A stretch of 8,781 nucleotides of DNA from the NCBI GenBank assembly GCA_003522805.1, contig DPIB01000102.1:1-8781 (forward strand), read 5' to 3'. Position numbers and translations under genes: made by a program. The notes beneath the pieces were generated by a model, which saw only the letters and a program-made list of their open reading frames with translations, was not told the DNA's origin and did not search any database. Positions 7,238-8,781 of the stretch are shown here, in pieces. The stretch is from Fervidobacterium sp. GTDB taxonomy: Bacteria; Thermotogota; Thermotogae; Thermotogales; Fervidobacteriaceae. Every line of letters starts with the position of its first letter. Position 1 is the stretch's first letter.

Positions 7238-8424
7238 AAAGGTTTTTTACCAGTGAAAGCGTGACGGAAGGTCACCCAGATAAGATGGCGGATCAGATAA
7301 GTGATGCCATCTTAGACGCGATTATTGCACAAGATTCTAAGGCGCGTGTTGCAGTGGAAACACTCTTGACGACAGGTGTAGCTATCGTTGCAGGTGAAGT
7401 CACAACAAAGGCCTATGTTGATGTTCAAGACATAGTAAGAAAAACGGTACTTGACATTGGCTACACGAGAGCAAAGTATGGTTTCGATGGTGAGACTTGT
7501 GCAGTTCTTTCATCGATCCATAGTCAATCTCCAGACATTGCGCTTGGTGTTAACAAGGCGGCAGAGTTTAAACAAGGTGAGAGGGCAGCAGATGAACTTG
7601 AAGAACTCGGTGCTGGTGACCAAGGAATGATGTTTGGTTATGCAACAAACGAAACAGAAGAACTCATGCCACTTTCGATAGTACTTGCTCATAAGTTGGC
7701 TATGAGGCTTGCAGAAGTTAGGAAGAACAAAACTATACCATTTTTAAGGCCTGACGGTAAGACACAGGTAACTATAGAATATGACGAAAACGATAAGCCC
7801 ATAAGAGTAGATACAGTGTTGATATCTACGCAGCATGAACCGGAGGTTACGATTCCTGAAGTCAAGGAAGCACTTATGAAGTACGTTATTGATCCAATCA
7901 TTCCAGCAGAGCTTAGGGATGACGAGATGAAGATACTGGTCAATCCGACGGGCAGATTTGTTATGGGAGGCCCATCAGCTGATACTGGTTTGACGGGCAG
8001 AAAGATAATAGTTGATACTTACGGAGGTGCCATACCTCATGGTGGTGGTGCATTTAGTGGGAAGGATCCAACTAAGGTAGACAGATCTGCTCACTACTTT
8101 GCTAGGTATGTGGCAAAAAACATCGTTGCAGCAGGCCTTGCTGATAAGTTCATGATCGAAGTTGCGTATGCTATAGGTGTTGCGAAGCCGCTTTCGGTCA
8201 TGATAAATACGTATGGTACCGCAAAAGTAGACGAAGAAAAGCTCATGAGAGTTATCATGCAGTTGTTTGATTTTAGACCAGGAGCTATAATTAAGAAACT
8301 TAATTTGTTGAGACCGATATACAAAAAGACTGCTACATATGGACATTTTGGTAGAAATGACCCAGATTTTACTTGGGAAAGAACAGATATGGTTAATGAA
8401 TTAAGGTCAGCTTTTAATATGTAA
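7234..8424 (+). CDS. metK: S-adenosylmethionine synthetase
   Basis: MetK makes S-adenosylmethionine from methionine and ATP, releasing phosphate and diphosphate; it is cytosolic and works as a tetramer. The 396-residue length is normal. Clear motifs are SVTEGHPDK (9-17), the family signature GAGDQG (126-131), the substrate region [19 protein letters not shown] (240-258), the phosphate-binding [10 protein letters not shown] (270-279) and DPDFTWE (376-382) near the end. The ATG follows GAGG and overlaps the previous gene by four bases. No SAM riboswitch is seen: the gene has no leader of its own and is expressed as part of the hfq operon. Confidence 0.98.
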   Translation: MKRFFTSESVTEGHPDKMADQISDAILDAIIAQDSKARVAVETLLTTGVAIVAGEVTTKAYVDVQDIVRKTVLDIGYTRAKYGFDGETCAVLSSIHSQSPDIALGVNKAAEFKQGERAADELEELGAGDQGMMFGYATNETEELMPLSIVLAHKLAMRLAEVRKNKTIPFLRPDGKTQVTIEYDENDKPIRVDTVLISTQHEPEVTIPEVKEALMKYVIDPIIPAELRDDEMKILVNPTGRFVMGGPSADTGLTGRKIIVDTYGGAIPHGGGAFSGKDPTKVDRSAHYFARYVAKNIVAAGLADKFMIEVAYAIGVAKPLSVMINTYGTAKVDEEKLMRVIMQLFDFRPGAIIKKLNLLRPIYKKTATYGHFGRNDPDFTWERTDMVNELRSAFNM

Positions 8425-8456
8425 AAAATGAATAGAAATGGGAGGTTAATGGTTTT

Positions 8457-8744
8457 ATGCCGAATATAAAATCAGCTGAAAAGAGAGTAAAGATATCGGA
8501 AGATAGAAGAGTTTTGAATAAGGCTTACAAAACAAGTATGAAGAACAAGACGAAGGCAGTTTTGAAAGCAATTGCCGAAGGGAAGACAGAGGAAGAGATT
8601 CAGCAACTTTTTGTAAAGGCTCAGAGTGCAATTGACAAGGCTGCGAGAAGAGGAGCAATTCATAAGAATCAAGCCAGTAGGAGGAAATCACGATTAGCGG
8701 CAAAGGTAAAAGCCTATATTGCTGCTAAAGAACAAGGGGTGTAA
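8457..8744 (+). CDS. rpsT: Small ribosomal subunit protein bS20
   Basis: S20 binds 16S rRNA as an early assembly protein of the 30S subunit. The 95-residue, lysine/arginine-rich, almost wholly helical protein begins MPNIKSAEKRVKISEDRR and carries the family block IDKAARRGAIHKNQASRRKS (59-78). The ATG at 8457 follows GGGAGG (8440-8445) at a rather long spacing of 11 bases. A closer ATG at 8449 is out of frame. It lies 32 bases after metK with no terminator between, so it is probably co-transcribed. Confidence 0.97.
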   Translation: MPNIKSAEKRVKISEDRRVLNKAYKTSMKNKTKAVLKAIAEGKTEEEIQQLFVKAQSAIDKAARRGAIHKNQASRRKSRLAAKVKAYIAAKEQGV

Positions 8745-8746
8745 CG

Positions 8747-8781
8747 ATGTCATTCTATTACGTGATGGAACTTGATGTTAA
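8747..8781 (+). CDS. Start of a further gene (partial, cut by window end)
   Basis: An ATG two bases after the rpsT stop opens a frame reading MSFYYVMELDV up to the window edge. AAGGGGTG, inside the end of rpsT, provides a plausible ribosome-binding site 8 bases upstream, and no terminator separates the genes. The product cannot be identified from 11 residues. It appears to extend the hfq operon further downstream. Confidence 0.5.
   Translation, partial: MSFYYVMELDV

Overview
The window looks like a low-GC, thermophile-type bacterial chromosome segment. The best guess is the phylum Thermotogota, near Fervidobacterium or Thermosipho. This rests on the Hfq, MetK, S20 and IMP dehydrogenase sequences, the heavy use of AGA/ATA codons and the tightly packed operons. 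The genus is an inference. I see no insertion sequence, phage gene, tRNA, rRNA or CRISPR array. All full-length genes appear intact.

Layout. (1) Bases 1-246 hold the probable tail of an upstream gene, an intrinsic terminator, and the AT-rich promoter region of guaB with an 11-bp-phased direct repeat. (2) guaB (247-1758, +) encodes IMP dehydrogenase and ends at a strong hairpin terminator. (3) A four-gene minus-strand operon runs from 4099 down to 1831. It encodes a DUF2089-type zinc-ribbon/HTH protein, a short bactofilin-like protein, a longer bactofilin-like protein with a 16-residue repeat array, and a small multi-pass membrane protein resembling the LiaF/LiaI membrane region. It has a near-consensus promoter at 4146-4174. 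(4) A divergent plus-strand operon starts at a promoter near 4237-4264 and continues past the window end: hfq, hflX, an M23 metallopeptidase, a small three-cysteine protein, metK, rpsT, and the first codons of another gene. Two junctions are 4-base ATGA overlaps, and I see no internal terminator.

How the genes work together. The plus-strand operon mixes RNA and ribosome functions (Hfq, the ribosome-associated GTPase HflX, ribosomal protein S20), S-adenosylmethionine synthesis, and an envelope hydrolase. It looks like a housekeeping operon. guaB supplies the first committed step to GMP.

The minus-strand operon is the most interesting part. Three consecutive proteins carry the same short helical element of about 25 residues (SHOCT-like, as at the N-terminus of YvlB/LiaG-type proteins). 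It sits C-terminally on the putative regulator and N-terminally on the two beta-helical proteins. With the membrane protein this suggests an envelope-associated scaffold or stress module in which regulator and polymer-forming proteins may interact through a shared domain. That function is inferred, not shown.
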